From: Hydrangea macrophylla
Taxonomy: Eukaryota > Streptophyta > Magnoliopsida > Cornales > Hydrangeaceae
Assembly (NCBI GenBank): GCA_033977485.1
Contig: CM066994.1
Span: 13,208,001 to 13,272,000, forward strand
Direction: 5' to 3'
DNA length: 64,000 bases
Shown in pieces: positions 48,895 through 60,594 of the stretch (positions are counted from its first letter, which is position 1; each line of letters begins with the position of its first letter). Below the pieces are notes generated by a model, which was not told where the DNA came from, made no database searches, and saw nothing but the letters and a program-made list of their open reading frames with translations. Made by a program: the position numbers and the translations under genes.

Positions 48895-49710
48895 GGCCTC
48901 GTTTGGCAAGCCGAATAAAACTGTCGGATATGATACGATAGGATAAGGCATGATCAGATAGGATAGTATTCCTGTCGGATAAGCTGTTATGCTGTCCTGT
49001 GCTTGGAACGTGTTGGATAAAACTGTCGGATAAGCTATTATAACCTAATCTTGTATTTGGTCATGCCCGGATATAAGTTCTGGATAATAACTAAATTATT
49101 GTTTTTTAATACAAAATGGGGTCTGAAAAAAGAAAAAGGAAAAAGGGGGGAAAAAAAGAGGAGATTTAAAAATGAAAAAAAGGGGGAAAAATGAGATTTG
49201 AAAATGAAAAAGGGGGAAATGGATTTGAACAAAAAAAATGAGAGATCTGAAGGAAAAAAAAGAGAAAAAAGAAAAGAGAGAAAGATATGAGAAGAAGAAG
49301 AAGAAGAAGAAGAAGAAGGCAAATTTGAAAATGAAAAAGAAAAGAAAAAAAAATGATCTGAAAAAAAAAAAATTGGATCTGAAAATAAGAAATAGATAAA
49401 ATAGCAGATCGGAAAATGAAAAGAGAGAGGAAAAAAAAGCATATATGAAAATGAAAAAAAAAAAAAAAAAAAACTGAAAATGAAAAAGAAAAAAAAAATC
49501 AAATCTTAAAAAAAAAAAAGAAGGTTTTTTGTCCCAAGAAGTTATCCCAAATTTCTAATCCCACCTCCCCCATGGGTTGGAGTTATCCTACTCTCCATGG
49601 GATAAAAACTTAGTTCAGGACTATTTTATTCTGTCTAATAGCGCCACTAAATGCTCGATATGATAAAAGTTATCATATCCCGCCTCTTATCCTGACCACC
49701 AAACAAGGCC
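48895..49710. mobile_element. PIF/Harbinger-like non-autonomous element with A/G-rich core
   Basis: Termini ggcctcgtttggc and accaaacaaggcc (one spacer base varies) are inverted and flanked by TTA at 48892-48894 and 49711-49713, the duplication typical of PIF/Harbinger. The middle (about 49085-49520) is a plus-strand A/G-rich tract with (GAA)n at 49287-49319. The Phe/Ser-rich minus-strand frame there is an artefact of this bias. Confidence 0.7.
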
Positions 49711-49713
49711 TTA

Positions 49714-50042
49714 GGAGTAGGAGTAGTGTTGGGAATACATCCCTAACTCCTTCTCTGACCCGATTTTATTGCATATTTACTAAAATACTCTCGATATTAT
49801 AAGTAATTTACTTAACACCTATGATATATAAAGAAAATGCTTGGGGTTACAAATCACAATTAGTCATTCTCAAATCTCAACATTGCCTAAGTGAGATGTT
49901 GGAGGCTAAGTGAGATGTTGGAAGCTAATTTTTGAACATAATGCAGGTTTACTTGAAAGTTAAAATTAAAGAATATTTAAATTGATAAATGGAGTAGTAG
50001 AGAGATGGGTAAAGTAGGCGTGTGCAGTATTAAGGAAAAAAC
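49714..50042. other. Unassigned spacer
   Basis: A short duplicated phrase (aagtgagatgttgga) lies near 49890-49920. No gene recognised. Confidence 0.4.
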
Positions 50043-50169
50043 TTAGGTGCTGTTAGTAAAGTGCTGTTCGCATTGTGCTATTCATATTTTGTACAGTAAA
50101 ATTACTTTAATTTTACTGTACAAAATGTGAGTAGCACAGTAAAAACAACACTGTGCTAACAGCACCGAA
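50043..50169. mobile_element. Foldback MITE upstream of CCDA
   Basis: The whole element folds: ttaggtgctgttag pairs with ctaacagcaccgaa at the ends, and attttgtacagtaaaatta pairs exactly with its complement across a 3-nt loop at the centre. It lies about 290 bp before the CCDA start codon. Confidence 0.7.
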
Positions 50170-50383
50170 GTCTTTTCCCAGTATTAAATTGTACATGAGT
50201 TTGGTATACTTTGCGAGTAAGAATGGAGTACTCCGCTCCGCCTGCTTGTCATTCCTACACGGTCAAGTCTTGTTCCAATTTTCGAAGATATTTTTACTTT
50301 CTAATAGTCGTTAAAACGGTGTCGTCCTCGCAGCTGATGCTGAAGGAAATGCACTACAAACAGTGAGCTCCATTCAGAACTCA

Positions 50384-50386
<3 letters not shown>

Positions 50387-50435
<49 letters not shown>

Positions 50436-50440
50436 TGTGT
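50387..50440. repeat. (CT)n(GT)n microsatellite in the CCDA leader
   Basis: CT repeats run directly into GT repeats and end about 15 nt before the start codon, so they probably lie in the 5' UTR or core promoter. Confidence 0.8.
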
Positions 50441-50454
50441 GGGTGTGTGAAGAG

Positions 50455-50569
50455 ATGGGTTTGGTTATAAACAATTGTGGCAGTTATAGTACACACTCTT
50501 GTATAATTTCAAGCTTCAAACAAGACCAAAGAAGCAATCATGGTGAGTCAATCATTCCCCTTATCGTTA

Positions 50570-50605
<36 letters not shown>

Positions 50606-51290
50606 TACATACATACATACATACATACACACATACATACATAAATACATATAAGTAGTCCGTGTGTGCTTGTTCATATCTAATGTTCTGCGTACTTTAT
50701 ATATATCTAGCTAAAAGGGTTTATCACAATTCGATTTCTAGACTTACATTAATAATTTATAAATTTTGATTCTATTTTTACAAACACTAATATCAAATTG
50801 AGATTCTCGAATTCAATGTCAAATAAGCAGTATGTAAAGCCAAAGATCTGAAGAGGTCTTCCATGGATGTAAATCTTCGCCAAGATGTGGCGCCGGTATT
50901 GAAGACTCACCACCAGCATACAAACCTTCAAGTGCAGATATTTATCAATACCATTGCAGGTATAACTTTTCTCTACATCAGTTTTTCTCCAATTCAACTT
51001 TTTTTCAATTGGGCGTTTTGGGTACTCAAAATTGCAGTTTAAGAGCTCAATTCCGTGTGCGTGTATGTTTACACGCGCGCGCACACACACACACACATAT
51101 ATATATATATAGATCTTTAAGTGCACTGGGTAGAGTGCACTGACACAGGGCATTGGATTTTACGCCTAAAAAATCCGCGGGCTGCCCTGCTGACCCGCGT
51201 CCATCCTGCCGCCCCGCTGACCCGCGAGTTTTTTAGGCTTAAAATCCAGTGCACTGGTGCGCTCTACCCAATGCACTTAAATCCTCTCTC

Positions 51291-51325
<35 letters not shown>

Positions 51326-54300
51326 GTGTTGTTTGGCCTCCAAATCGTTTTGCAAGGTTTCTGTAATGGACCAAACAATGCTTCTCTGTATAATTGTGTG
51401 CACTTTTTTTAAGTTTTACATTCATCTATATCTAATTGTGGGGGTTGATGATGTCTGACGCTCTTAAATTCGATGTTTTTTTTTTTCTTCAAATTTTTTT
51501 ATTTGAGTGAATAAATGTAAATAAGTTGCATGGACTGCTTTCAGATCATTTGGGAAGTTAAATCCCATTGGGTTGAACAACACTTATCTCCATTTCTTGG
51601 AGGTTTGGTTTACAAGGATATAACTGCAGCTTTTTATTTTTCTTTTCCCTTGTATTGCCAACAGCAAATTTGGTTCTGACACAGGCAGCTGAAGCTTCAA
51701 AGTTGGAGAATATTGTGGTGAGAATTTATTGTATTGGCTTCAGTAGTTCAGTTTGTAGTTCTCATCATGGGTACCGGGATCGTGGTTCCTAGGGGATCCG
51801 GATCCTAAATTTCAAGAACCAAACGAGAAGAAGAAGATAAATAGTTATTTTCATTGAAGTAATGGATAAATAACCATTTTCATTTAAGAGCTTCTAATAT
51901 ATTTGCATCGGAGACTTAATTTGATCTTATTCTCCTATATTTTTTGTGTTTGATATTGGATTATGTGAATGATTTAGTACTATATATCATACTCCTATAT
52001 AACTACTTACATAAGTGCTAGTCGAACCAAAAGTTCAAACCCAAGTGAACCGCTAACCAACGAAGACTAGCGCCCCCCCTCTCCCCCTCACTACCACCAC
52101 GAACAGAGCTAAGTGTCGTACCACACACCCGAACCTGTACCATGTACCGGGGTGAAGCACGTTCCAGGTAACATTGGTTCTGGTACTTGTTATCAAATCC
52201 ATCAATTAGGTCCATTTTGTCTAGTTGGCATGTGTTATCTACAAAAAAAGATAAGAGTTCAGTAATAACCCCAATTATAAGAGTAATGTTTTCGTACATT
52301 CTTTTATTTTTCTTGTCAATTGCAACCTAAAGACTGTCTTCTTTTTTTTTTTTTAATTTTATTTATTTATTTTATTTTTTGTGGCATATAGTAAAAGTTG
52401 GTTTAGTTAATTTTTGATTAAGACATGTTTGGCCGTTGGGGTACATCCAGATTGGCTTAGAGATGGAGCAAAATTTTGATTGATTTATCAATTTTCTTAT
52501 TTTACTTTAAGCTTAGGCATCCCTAAAAACCTAAGCACGTGCATATGTCGATGATTGTAAGGGGTTTTAAAAGAAATTATTTTTGGATTTTGACATTTGA
52601 TGTAGTCTAGGGTTTGTGTAAGGTTTTTCAAGCTTTTTGAAGAAACATTTCATCTAAACGAGTTGAATGTTCAGGGCAACCGTCTTACAAACACAGTCAA
52701 AGTTCACAAAGAACAAAAAAGGCAAAAAAAAAAGTGCTCTTGTGAAATTCGTGACCAACTTGAGAACAGGACAGGAGAATAGAAACTTGCTGCAAACACA
52801 TAAAAGCCCATAGGCAAGTCAAACTGGAAAGGAGAAGAAATAATACTATAAATCAAGATTAATAATTTTAGGCTTCAAATTATTTGCCTTGATATTGTAG
52901 ATTGTATGCTGACTATCTAAAATCCTTGATGCGAATTTTGTTTTGTCTATATAATTTCGGTAAATATGAACCTCTCTTTTCCAAATCAGGACAAAGCTGC
53001 TTCCATTTATACTTTGGCAGATGGAAGCCTTGGTGATTGGTTTGGAGGCTTCCTATACTCAACCGGCCAACAGGCTAATGAAGCTGTTCAGGACCAGTTA
53101 TCAGCTCTGAGTTTTACTAGGTTCAAATCCTACACGTTGTGATTTAGTTTAACACGCATTTGGGTTGGCTTTTAAAATATTCACTTTTTTTGGGATGAGA
53201 GGTTTCGTAAAAAGCTAAAAATTGGAGCTTTTAAAAAATAATAATAATAATAATAAAAAATTGTTTTTGTAGGTTTAAAAAAGGAATCAGATTTTTAAAA
53301 TGCTATTAATTTTGAGGCTTTTTTTTTAAGAATTAAAAAAAAAAAACTATCTTTTTTTTTAAAGGAATCAGATTTTTCAAAAGGCCGTGAAAAAGATAAT
53401 CCAATTGGTCACAGCTAGCCCCAAAAAAGCTAATCCCAAACTGGCTCTAAATCCGATGGCTTGAAGTTCTGATGCTAATGTTTTCTCTGTGCTTTGTTAA
53501 TGTCTGCTCCTCTCAAAGTCTGGCAGTTATATTTGGTGCGGGTCTCGTAACTAGCCTTTCTCCTTGTACACTGAGTGTTTTACCACTGACCCTTGGTTAT
53601 ATTGGTACGAATTCCTTGGGTTATATGTTTTAGGCTCTGTTTGGTCCATGGATTTAGTGAGGGAAAGGAAAGGAAAACACTTTTCTTTGTTTGGCTAATA
53701 AGGGAAATAGCGAGGAGAATAGAAAGGAAAAGAAGATTTAGTGTGAAGAAAATTGAAAATATTGGATTTTGTGAATCATTTCCCTTGTTTTTTCTTACAT
53801 TTATATTTCGAAAATTTTAATTTTATGTCATTTAAGTGTATGGAGTAAACAACTAGGGAACTGGTTTTCCTTGTTTTGTTTTTGTGTGTGTGTGTTTTTT
53901 TTTTCCTTTTATAATCCGCAAACCTAACAGAGCCTTGGCAAAAGTTATGCTCATCTTGTCATGTCTGATACGTTGTTTTTGAACTTGCTGGAAATCATCT
54001 AGGAGCATTTGGCTCAGGGAAAAGCAGAGCAGAGGTGAAATGACTTCTACACCCCATTCTTTAATTCCTATGATGTTTTTTTGCTTACAGTTCTTCTCCA
54101 TCTTATGTTCTGTGGTGGAGGATCATTTGGTCATTTTCAGTGAGTTGTAAGTAGCTTAGGAATGTGTAATGAGCCAAGTTAATTCAAGGCTTGGATCTTT
54201 CCAACTAGAAGATTTTCATAAAGAAAAGTTGAACATTGTCTGCATTTCTGCCACTAATGAGCTAAATGTTTGAGTGTATTTAGCTACTTGTTAAAGAGAT

Positions 54301-55933
54301 ACATTTGAAAACGTTTGCTTCTTATACTACATGGACTTGGGGACTGTTTGGGATCACTTCTTAAATGCATGATTGGGCCCATATGTGGTTTTAGGACCCG
54401 AAATGCATACAATACTTTCTTTGCATAAATTTTTTAAGTACTACTTTAAAGCCCCAAAAGCACGTTTTGGTGAAGCAGGTCCAGAGGTGCTTCCCAAATG
54501 TGATGCAGGAAGCAGATTCAGGTTTCACAGTGCCTTGTGATTAGGGCATTTGCTTCTGCCTATCGCAAAAGCAATAGCCAATCCAAACAGGCCCTTACTG
54601 TACATGCTTCTTGCAGTATCTCTGAAATATATGGACTGATAGGTTCTTTCTCTCAGAATCTAAGTTGTATGTTTTATTGTTCAGGTCGTTGGGAATTCGA
54701 TTGCATTCTCATTGGGATTAGCAACTACGCTGGCAATCCTTGGCGTAGCAGCCTCATTTGCTGGAAAGGCCTATGGACAGATAGGCCAAGGACTTCCTTT
54801 GGCGGCCTCTGGCTTGGCTGTAATAATGGGTCTAAACCTCCTCGAGGTTGTTAATCATATTACTTTTCTTTACTGCTTTGTTTAGTTAAATAGATTTAGG
54901 AAGGGAAAAGAAAAGAAAAGAATGAGGAAAACACTTTTCTTTGTTTGGTTAACAAGGGAACACTGAAGAAAGTATAAAGTAAAAGAAAATAGGTGAAAAA
55001 TAAATTAAAATTTTGAATTCTGTCGGTCTCTTTTCTTGAGTTCCTATTTGAAAATTTTTAATTTATAATGTTATTAAGCATGGAGGATTTTTTGTGTCAG
55101 TCATTTCTATTCTTCTTTTCTTGAATTTGAGTTCGTATGGTGTTTTTCTGATGTTCAAGCATGGACGAAAAAACCTTCGGAGTTTTGTAAGTCACATATC
55201 TTCCTCTTTTCTTGAGTTCCTATAGTAGTTTGAAAATTGTCAATTTCTAATGTTATTTAAGCATGGACGAATTTTTTTTTGAATTGTGTCGGTCACTTCC
55301 CTTGCCTCTTTTCTCGAGTCCCAACAAAAGTTTCAAAATTCTGAAGATCTAATGTTATTTAAAAGCATCAAGGACAACACTAGAGAAAACATTTTTTTCC
55401 CTCTTGTTTTCCTTTCCTTTTTCTTTTCATTCTCTAAATCCACCAAACAAAATGAGCCTGATAGAATTGTTCAATAATAGCATTATTTAATCATATGCCC
55501 CGGGCTAATTCTCCTCCTCTCACCTTTGGGTTTCCCTCCCGGTCATTCTTGCAGGTAATTGAATTACAACTGCCTTCATTTTTCAACAATTTTGATCCCC
55601 GTGCTGTGGCTGCAAATTTTCCTTCAAGTAATGGGCTTTTCCTCTTTTGCTGTCTGGTTTTTCATATAGACATGCTTTGGGTCAAGCTGCCTCTCTGAGC
55701 ACATCCTTGACACCTCGAAAATATTATTAATTTCTAAACTGTCTGACATGACAGGTGTGCAAGCATATTTGGCTGGGCTCACATTTGCTTTAGCGGCATC
55801 ACCTTGCAGCACACCTGTGCTGGCTACCCTGCTTGGATATGTAGCGACATCCAAGGTACTGCAAATCTTGAATTCTGGATGAACAGATTACAGATTTATC
55901 GTAGTTCTGGTCATTATATGCTAGGACTGTAAT

Positions 55934-55971
<38 letters not shown>

Positions 55972-57791
55972 CATGCTGTGGGTATGAATCAAGTGTGCTT
56001 AGCATCCAGCATGGTGGCAGTATTTGGGGTGCAAGCCTGATGACTTTGATCTCCTGGTTGGGGTGCAAGCCTGATGACTTTGATCTCCTGGCTAAGAAAA
56101 CTTTCAGTCCATGGGATATAAAGCTAAAAATTCAGTAAAGAAGAGAATCATGTGACTTATTCAATGTTTGGTAGGAAAGATGGAAAGTTGGAAGGAAAGG
56201 AAGGGAGGAGGGTGGGAAGAGGTATCAGTTGGGATAGAAAGGATGTCTTCCCTCCTTTTATTTGGTTAAAAAGGATGAGCGGAAGTTAGAAATATTATGT
56301 AATTTATTATTTCACTCGTTGATAACAAAAGAATGATATTTCATGAAGGACAAAAAAGTTTAATAAAAGGAGGGATTCTTCTTTCCTCTCTCAATTCCTT
56401 TGCTTTTAGATGGATGAGAAATGGTGGGCCAGGCGGGATGCTTCTACCATCCTCTCGTCCCTCCCTCTTTCCTTCATACCAAACATGGTGTTAAAAGGGA
56501 CAGAATTTTGCATATCACCCAACGCTTTCTGCCTTCACTATTGGGTTTCTACCCCATGTTTTTTTTTTTTTACATAAAAATGGAGTCGGTAAGTAAATAG
56601 CTAACATGAAGCTCTCAACAGGATCCACTAATAGGGGGCAGCTTACTGTTGACATACACTACTGGCTACGTTGCTCCCCTACTTCTTGCTGCTTCTTTTG
56701 CTGGAGCATTGCAGGTATAGAATTATATTTTTCAACTCAACAAAATCTTGTATATGTCAATTATGATGTACATGACTCACTACTATGCATCATCCTTCCG
56801 AGGTATGTATCAAATGTAATAGTTCACCCTCGTGGGTGTTCCAAATTGTAGTTCACCATGCCCCCCCGGTGTATGTACGCAATAAATGGCAGTCTGCCAA
56901 GGCATCCCCATGAGTGGTCCCAGATCTTCGTCCCTACACCGTCAGAGGCCCGAAACTTTATTATCTCAGTTCTTTCTTCTTCTTTTGTCCCTTTATGGTC
57001 CTCTTCGTGCAGCGTCGGTATCTAATTCATAGCTCCCAATTATATTTTTCTCACACCCTTTTTGGCATTTGGCAGAGTCTGCTTTCTTTCCGCAAGTTCT
57101 CGGCGTGGATCAACCCAATGAGGTATATTACTAAAATTTCTGAATATAAGCATAAGTTTTCAGTTGTCGTCAAGATTAATTTTGCATCTTCTTGCCGCCA
57201 TTTGTCTTAACCGGCCATTACATGATATTTTAATTGTAGACTTTTTATTTATTTATTTTTTGCCTCTATTATTTCCTCGGAAAGTCAGAATCCACTTTAC
57301 ATTGAGCACTCTAGTAGCAGACCTTTCCTTTTTTCCTTATTTTTTTCTGCTTCATTATTTCATGGGAATCCACTTTACATTCAGCACTCTGTAGTATATA
57401 GTGATTGGATGGCTATGGCGAGGCAATTAACACACCGATGGACACTCAAGTGGCTTGTGGACATTCTTAGTGTTTTCCTTCACAGTTAATTAATATTAGA
57501 ATTTTTTTTTAAAAAAAATAGTGGAAATTAATAAAAGAGGAAAGAAAGTGGCTCTTTTATTTTTCATTATAATTTTTTTTCCTCACTGTTTTCTTTTGTG
57601 TCCAGAAAAGAGTTTTCCTTCTTGTCTTCTTTCTCACTATAATCACGAACCAAACAAAACCCTAGCGTCAAAAGTCAACTTTCTGATACAACTCTCTTTA
57701 AATTTGATGTTTTTGCAGTGGTGCACTACTTTTAGGAGGGGGTGTGTATACTCTGTTGGATAGGACTTTCCCAGCAACAATGGTGATGTAG
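50455..57791 (+). CDS. CCDA: CcdA-like thylakoid thiol/disulfide carrier, 12 exons, 352 aa
   Basis: CcdA carries reducing equivalents from stroma to thylakoid lumen, where HCF164 uses them to keep apocytochrome thiols ready for heme attachment (system II cytochrome c assembly). Exons: 50455-50542, about 50840-50959, 51665-51717, 52990-53120, 53519-53604, 54003-54034, 54685-54846, 55555-55627, 55755-55855, 56622-56714, 57076-57122, 57719-57791. They total 1059 nt in one frame, close to the usual size of plant CcdA. The first ~85 residues act as a plausible transit region. The hydrophobic core has the redox cysteines C147 ([20 protein letters not shown]) and C266 ([19 protein letters not shown]), plus [20 protein letters not shown]. 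It ends FPATMVM. Exon 2 could start at 50840 or 50846, both in frame; exons 1-2 are the least certain. The gene looks intact, with several MITEs in its introns. Confidence 0.93.
50571..50645. repeat. (CA)n(CATA)n microsatellite in CCDA intron 1
   Basis: CA dinucleotides followed by catacata tetramers, just after the first splice donor. Confidence 0.85.
51117..51280. mobile_element. MITE with GC-rich core in CCDA intron 2
   Basis: Terminal repeats gtgcactgggtagagtgcac and gtgcgctctacccaatgcac are inverted and flanked by TTAA on both sides. Inner arms gcctaaaaaatccgcggg and cccgcgagttttttaggc also pair. The core is about 70% GC in AT-rich DNA. Confidence 0.7.
53158..53441. mobile_element. MITE-like element in CCDA intron 4
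   Basis: Ends tttgggttggcttttaaa and aaaaagctaatcccaaa form an imperfect inverted repeat. Internal ggaatcagattttt segments occur twice. Related to 21363-21550 in the VAL-like gene. Confidence 0.5.
53633..53934. mobile_element. Harbinger-like MITE in CCDA intron 5
   Basis: Ends ggctctgttt and aacagagcc are inverted; flanks are tta on the left and ttg on the right. Its aggaaaacacttttctttgt segment recurs near 54923 in intron 7, suggesting another family copy. Confidence 0.5.
55937..55971. repeat. (CT)n microsatellite in CCDA intron 9
   Basis: CT repeat with one interruption, 80 bp after the exon 9 donor. Confidence 0.85.
56164..56486. mobile_element. MITE in CCDA intron 9
   Basis: Ends atgtttggtaggaaag and ctttccttcataccaaacat are inverted repeats with a small gap, and subterminal ggaaggaaagg/cctttcc-type blocks extend the fold. 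No clear duplication. Confidence 0.55.
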
Positions 57792-58290
57792 ATCTTTGGA
57801 GTAAATTATGCACATAAACAACCACAATATAAGAAATAAAACACAAGAGAATGTTTCACACTAATATTATCAACTGTTTATATGCTTTTCCCATTGCTTT
57901 GGCCAGTTGACAATCTAGGGAAGCCATGATAGGTATGTACAAGCTCATAAGATCATATGTGCCAGAGAAAAAGTGTACAGATTGCTTGAACTTATGGTCT
58001 GTCATATCAATGATAGTTATGTTAATTGCTTGGGTAATAGAAATGTTGTATTACTCTTGTTGATTTTGTACAATCTCCATGTGATCCAAAGTTTACAGTT
58101 TGTATATCATTATTCGTACCTGGATCTTGTCAGTGGAATTTTTCAGTCCCCTGAATCCATAGTTGGAAAAATTGAATGAGAAATTGGTTTTTTAGTGTCT
58201 TAAATTGTGGGTAAGTTTGGTCATGCCAAACAGTCTCTTATGCCATTGGTCATGATTATTCATACAGAAATGATTTGTGCACAGAATATT
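57792..58290. other. CCDA 3' flank
   Basis: Presumed 3' UTR and intergenic DNA. An aataaa at about 57834 could serve as a poly(A) signal 40 nt after the stop. Confidence 0.4.
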
Positions 58291-58410
58291 TGCACAGAAT
58301 TTGTGCACAGAATTGATCCGGACCACTCATTTCGATGGCCCCCACACATTTTAGTATGGGGGCCACCGAAATGAGTGATCTGGATCAATTCTGTGCACAA
58401 ATTCTGTGCA
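58291..58410. mobile_element. Near-perfect foldback downstream of CCDA
   Basis: Arms of 54 bp (58291-58344 and 58357-58410) pair with only a few mismatches around a 12-nt loop. Left-arm start tgcacagaatttgtgcac is mirrored at the right end. Such a stem could give a hairpin RNA if transcribed. Confidence 0.75.
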
Positions 58411-59611
58411 TTTTTCTGTGCTTGTAGCATTACTGTTATTCATAATGACTATTCATGAAAAGCCACCTTGTGGCTATATATACAACATTTCCATTCATTC
58501 ATTGTAAGGAGAATATACGAAATTCTCTCTCTCTGTGCATATTAGAATTAAGTCTGTTTGAATGTTATACATATATTTGCGTTCATTGAGTTCTGCATAT
58601 TGGAGTGCAATTTATACAGAACTGTAAATCCGTTCTATCTTGGGAGATGATTGTTCATCAATTAGTAAGTATTTCAGATTTCAGATTTATACATCCCAAT
58701 ATATTTTGGATAACATAGTTATCATAACCGTACCAAATTGACTGATTCAACCTTTTGTACCGTGAATTGTTGGTCCGGTTTGGTTCTTTAATTAGACTGC
58801 TTGTGCAATTGAACCAGTTAAACCAGTAAAATGTTTATTGACTCATTATTTTATTTTATTTGTTTTTTTTATTTATTACAAAGGGGTAGTTGGGGTTCCG
58901 ACTTGTGCCAAAGGCGCAGGGGAATTGGCCGCTGGCTAACTCGGATAGGAATGAGGTCCTTATCGAACCATTACTGTATTAGTTATCTAAAAGTTGTGAA
59001 ATTTTAAATCATTGAACTTGAACAACTATTTGACATGAGTTAATACTACCACTGATCTATGTTACAGGCTAATTAGCTAGAAATTATCTCGAGCAATGAT
59101 TTAGCCTGGCTGGTAAAGGTGTTCCATGCCGCTCATTATCGGTATTTGAACCCCTCCTCCCTCCCCTGGGCTCTGACCTTACATCTTCACAAGAGAGTGA
59201 CCATCACATCATTGTTACTTCTCTTAATACAACTAATTGATCTACTTTCCTGCCTAATTAACTAGAGATTATTTTGTGTGACCGTCACATCACTATTACT
59301 TCTCCGTTAATGTCGAACCCACGTGTGACAATTCACTGTAGACATCATGACATTGAATAAGATCTAATCAACATTTTGAGCCCTACAGAAATCTGATCCA
59401 AGGTAAATTAATGGGGAAAACTCTTCGGTACTTTAAAGTGGTTTAACATACCTACAACATATTGATTTTGGTAAGAAATGTTTCTTACTCAAAACCACTA
59501 TGTTGTATGCACACCCAAACGACTAGTGTAACGAAAAATTCTCCAATCAATTGCTACACGGAACCAGCTTATTTGGAAAAGCCACGAGGCAAGAAGTTCA
59601 TAAAATACTAG
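58411..59611. other. Intergenic, nothing recognised
   Basis: No coding region with a recognisable product. The phrase catcattgttacttct/catcactattacttct recurs near 59206 and 59288, suggesting an old duplication. Confidence 0.4.
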
Positions 59612-59613
59612 TA

Positions 59614-59844
59614 GGGCGTTCGGCAAAAGTTTTTTGGGGGTTTATAAGTGATTATGAAATCTCAAAAGCTAAAATAAAATTGTTTAACAAATCAGATTAT
59701 GTAATTCAATGGCAAAATAATGTGAGTCAATCGTAGAAATTTATGATTGGCCGAAGACTACTTCGGACAGCTTTTGATAAAAAAAAAAAAAAAACAATTC
59801 ATTTTAAAATTAAATCGCAAAAGCAGAAGTTATGCCAAACACCC
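59614..59844. mobile_element. MITE with TA flanks
   Basis: Ends gggcgttcggca and tgccaaacaccc are inverted with mismatches and flanked by TA on both sides. Interior aaaagct-rich. The superfamily is uncertain. Confidence 0.5.
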
Positions 59845-60389
59845 TATTATGGGTAAGACACGTTTTCCCTCCAATATGGTCTGTGGAATTATTAATGGGA
59901 TATGCAGATAACAGATAAGATCGCATGGGTGGCAATGGGTCTGAAGTTGTTAAGCCTGTGACATCAGTCAATGAAGGCTGACTCTATATATGCAAAGGAG
60001 TAAAGTCATATCGTTAAATGAGGGTGCATTTAGGACGAATGGTACTACGTAACTCTCTCTGGCTGGACTATAAAGAGATGAGTTTGAGATTCATAATATT
60101 GCCAAAAAAAGAAGAAGCTAATACTAGCATTCGTGCATAACTTTTCTTAATTTCTTATAGAGTCAGATGGTGGAGCAGTGGAGGACAAAACTATGAATTG
60201 TGGGGGAAATTATTTTTTGTGACTGACCTGCTTGACTTTCACTGTGATATAAAGATTGGGTAGAGCTCATGTGGATTTTACAGTAATAAAGAGATTATAG
60301 TGGTCGTCATACGTCATGACGGTCATAGAATATTTTCAAGAGATAGAGAGAGAGGGCCATACGCAATGATGAAACATGATTAAGATAAA

Positions 60390-60584
60390 GGATAACTTTT
60401 GGGGCACATAAGAATCTCACATAAACAAGATACATAAACTTTATGTGTCTATCTCTCTCCTCTGTGGATCCCACAGATACTGTGGACCCCACAGTGTCAG
60501 TGGACCCCATCAGGAGAGAGATAGACACATTATGGTTTATGTATCTTGTTTATGTGAAATTCTTATGTGCCCCAAGAGTTATCC
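60390..60584. mobile_element. 195-bp Mutator-like MITE with 10-bp duplication
   Basis: Inverted arms of about 70 bp run from ggataacttttggggcacat and back to gttatcc at the right end. The flanking ttaagataaa is exact at 60380-60389 and 60585-60594; 9-11-bp duplications are typical of Mutator elements. The loop carries a short tandem repeat of about 18 bp around tgtggaccccacag. Confidence 0.8.
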
Positions 60585-60594
60585 TTAAGATAAA

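Noticed and set aside
49038..49502. 154-codon Phe/Ser-rich minus-strand frame
   Set aside because: It is the complement of an A/G-rich tract with GAA repeats inside a transposon; composition alone keeps it open.
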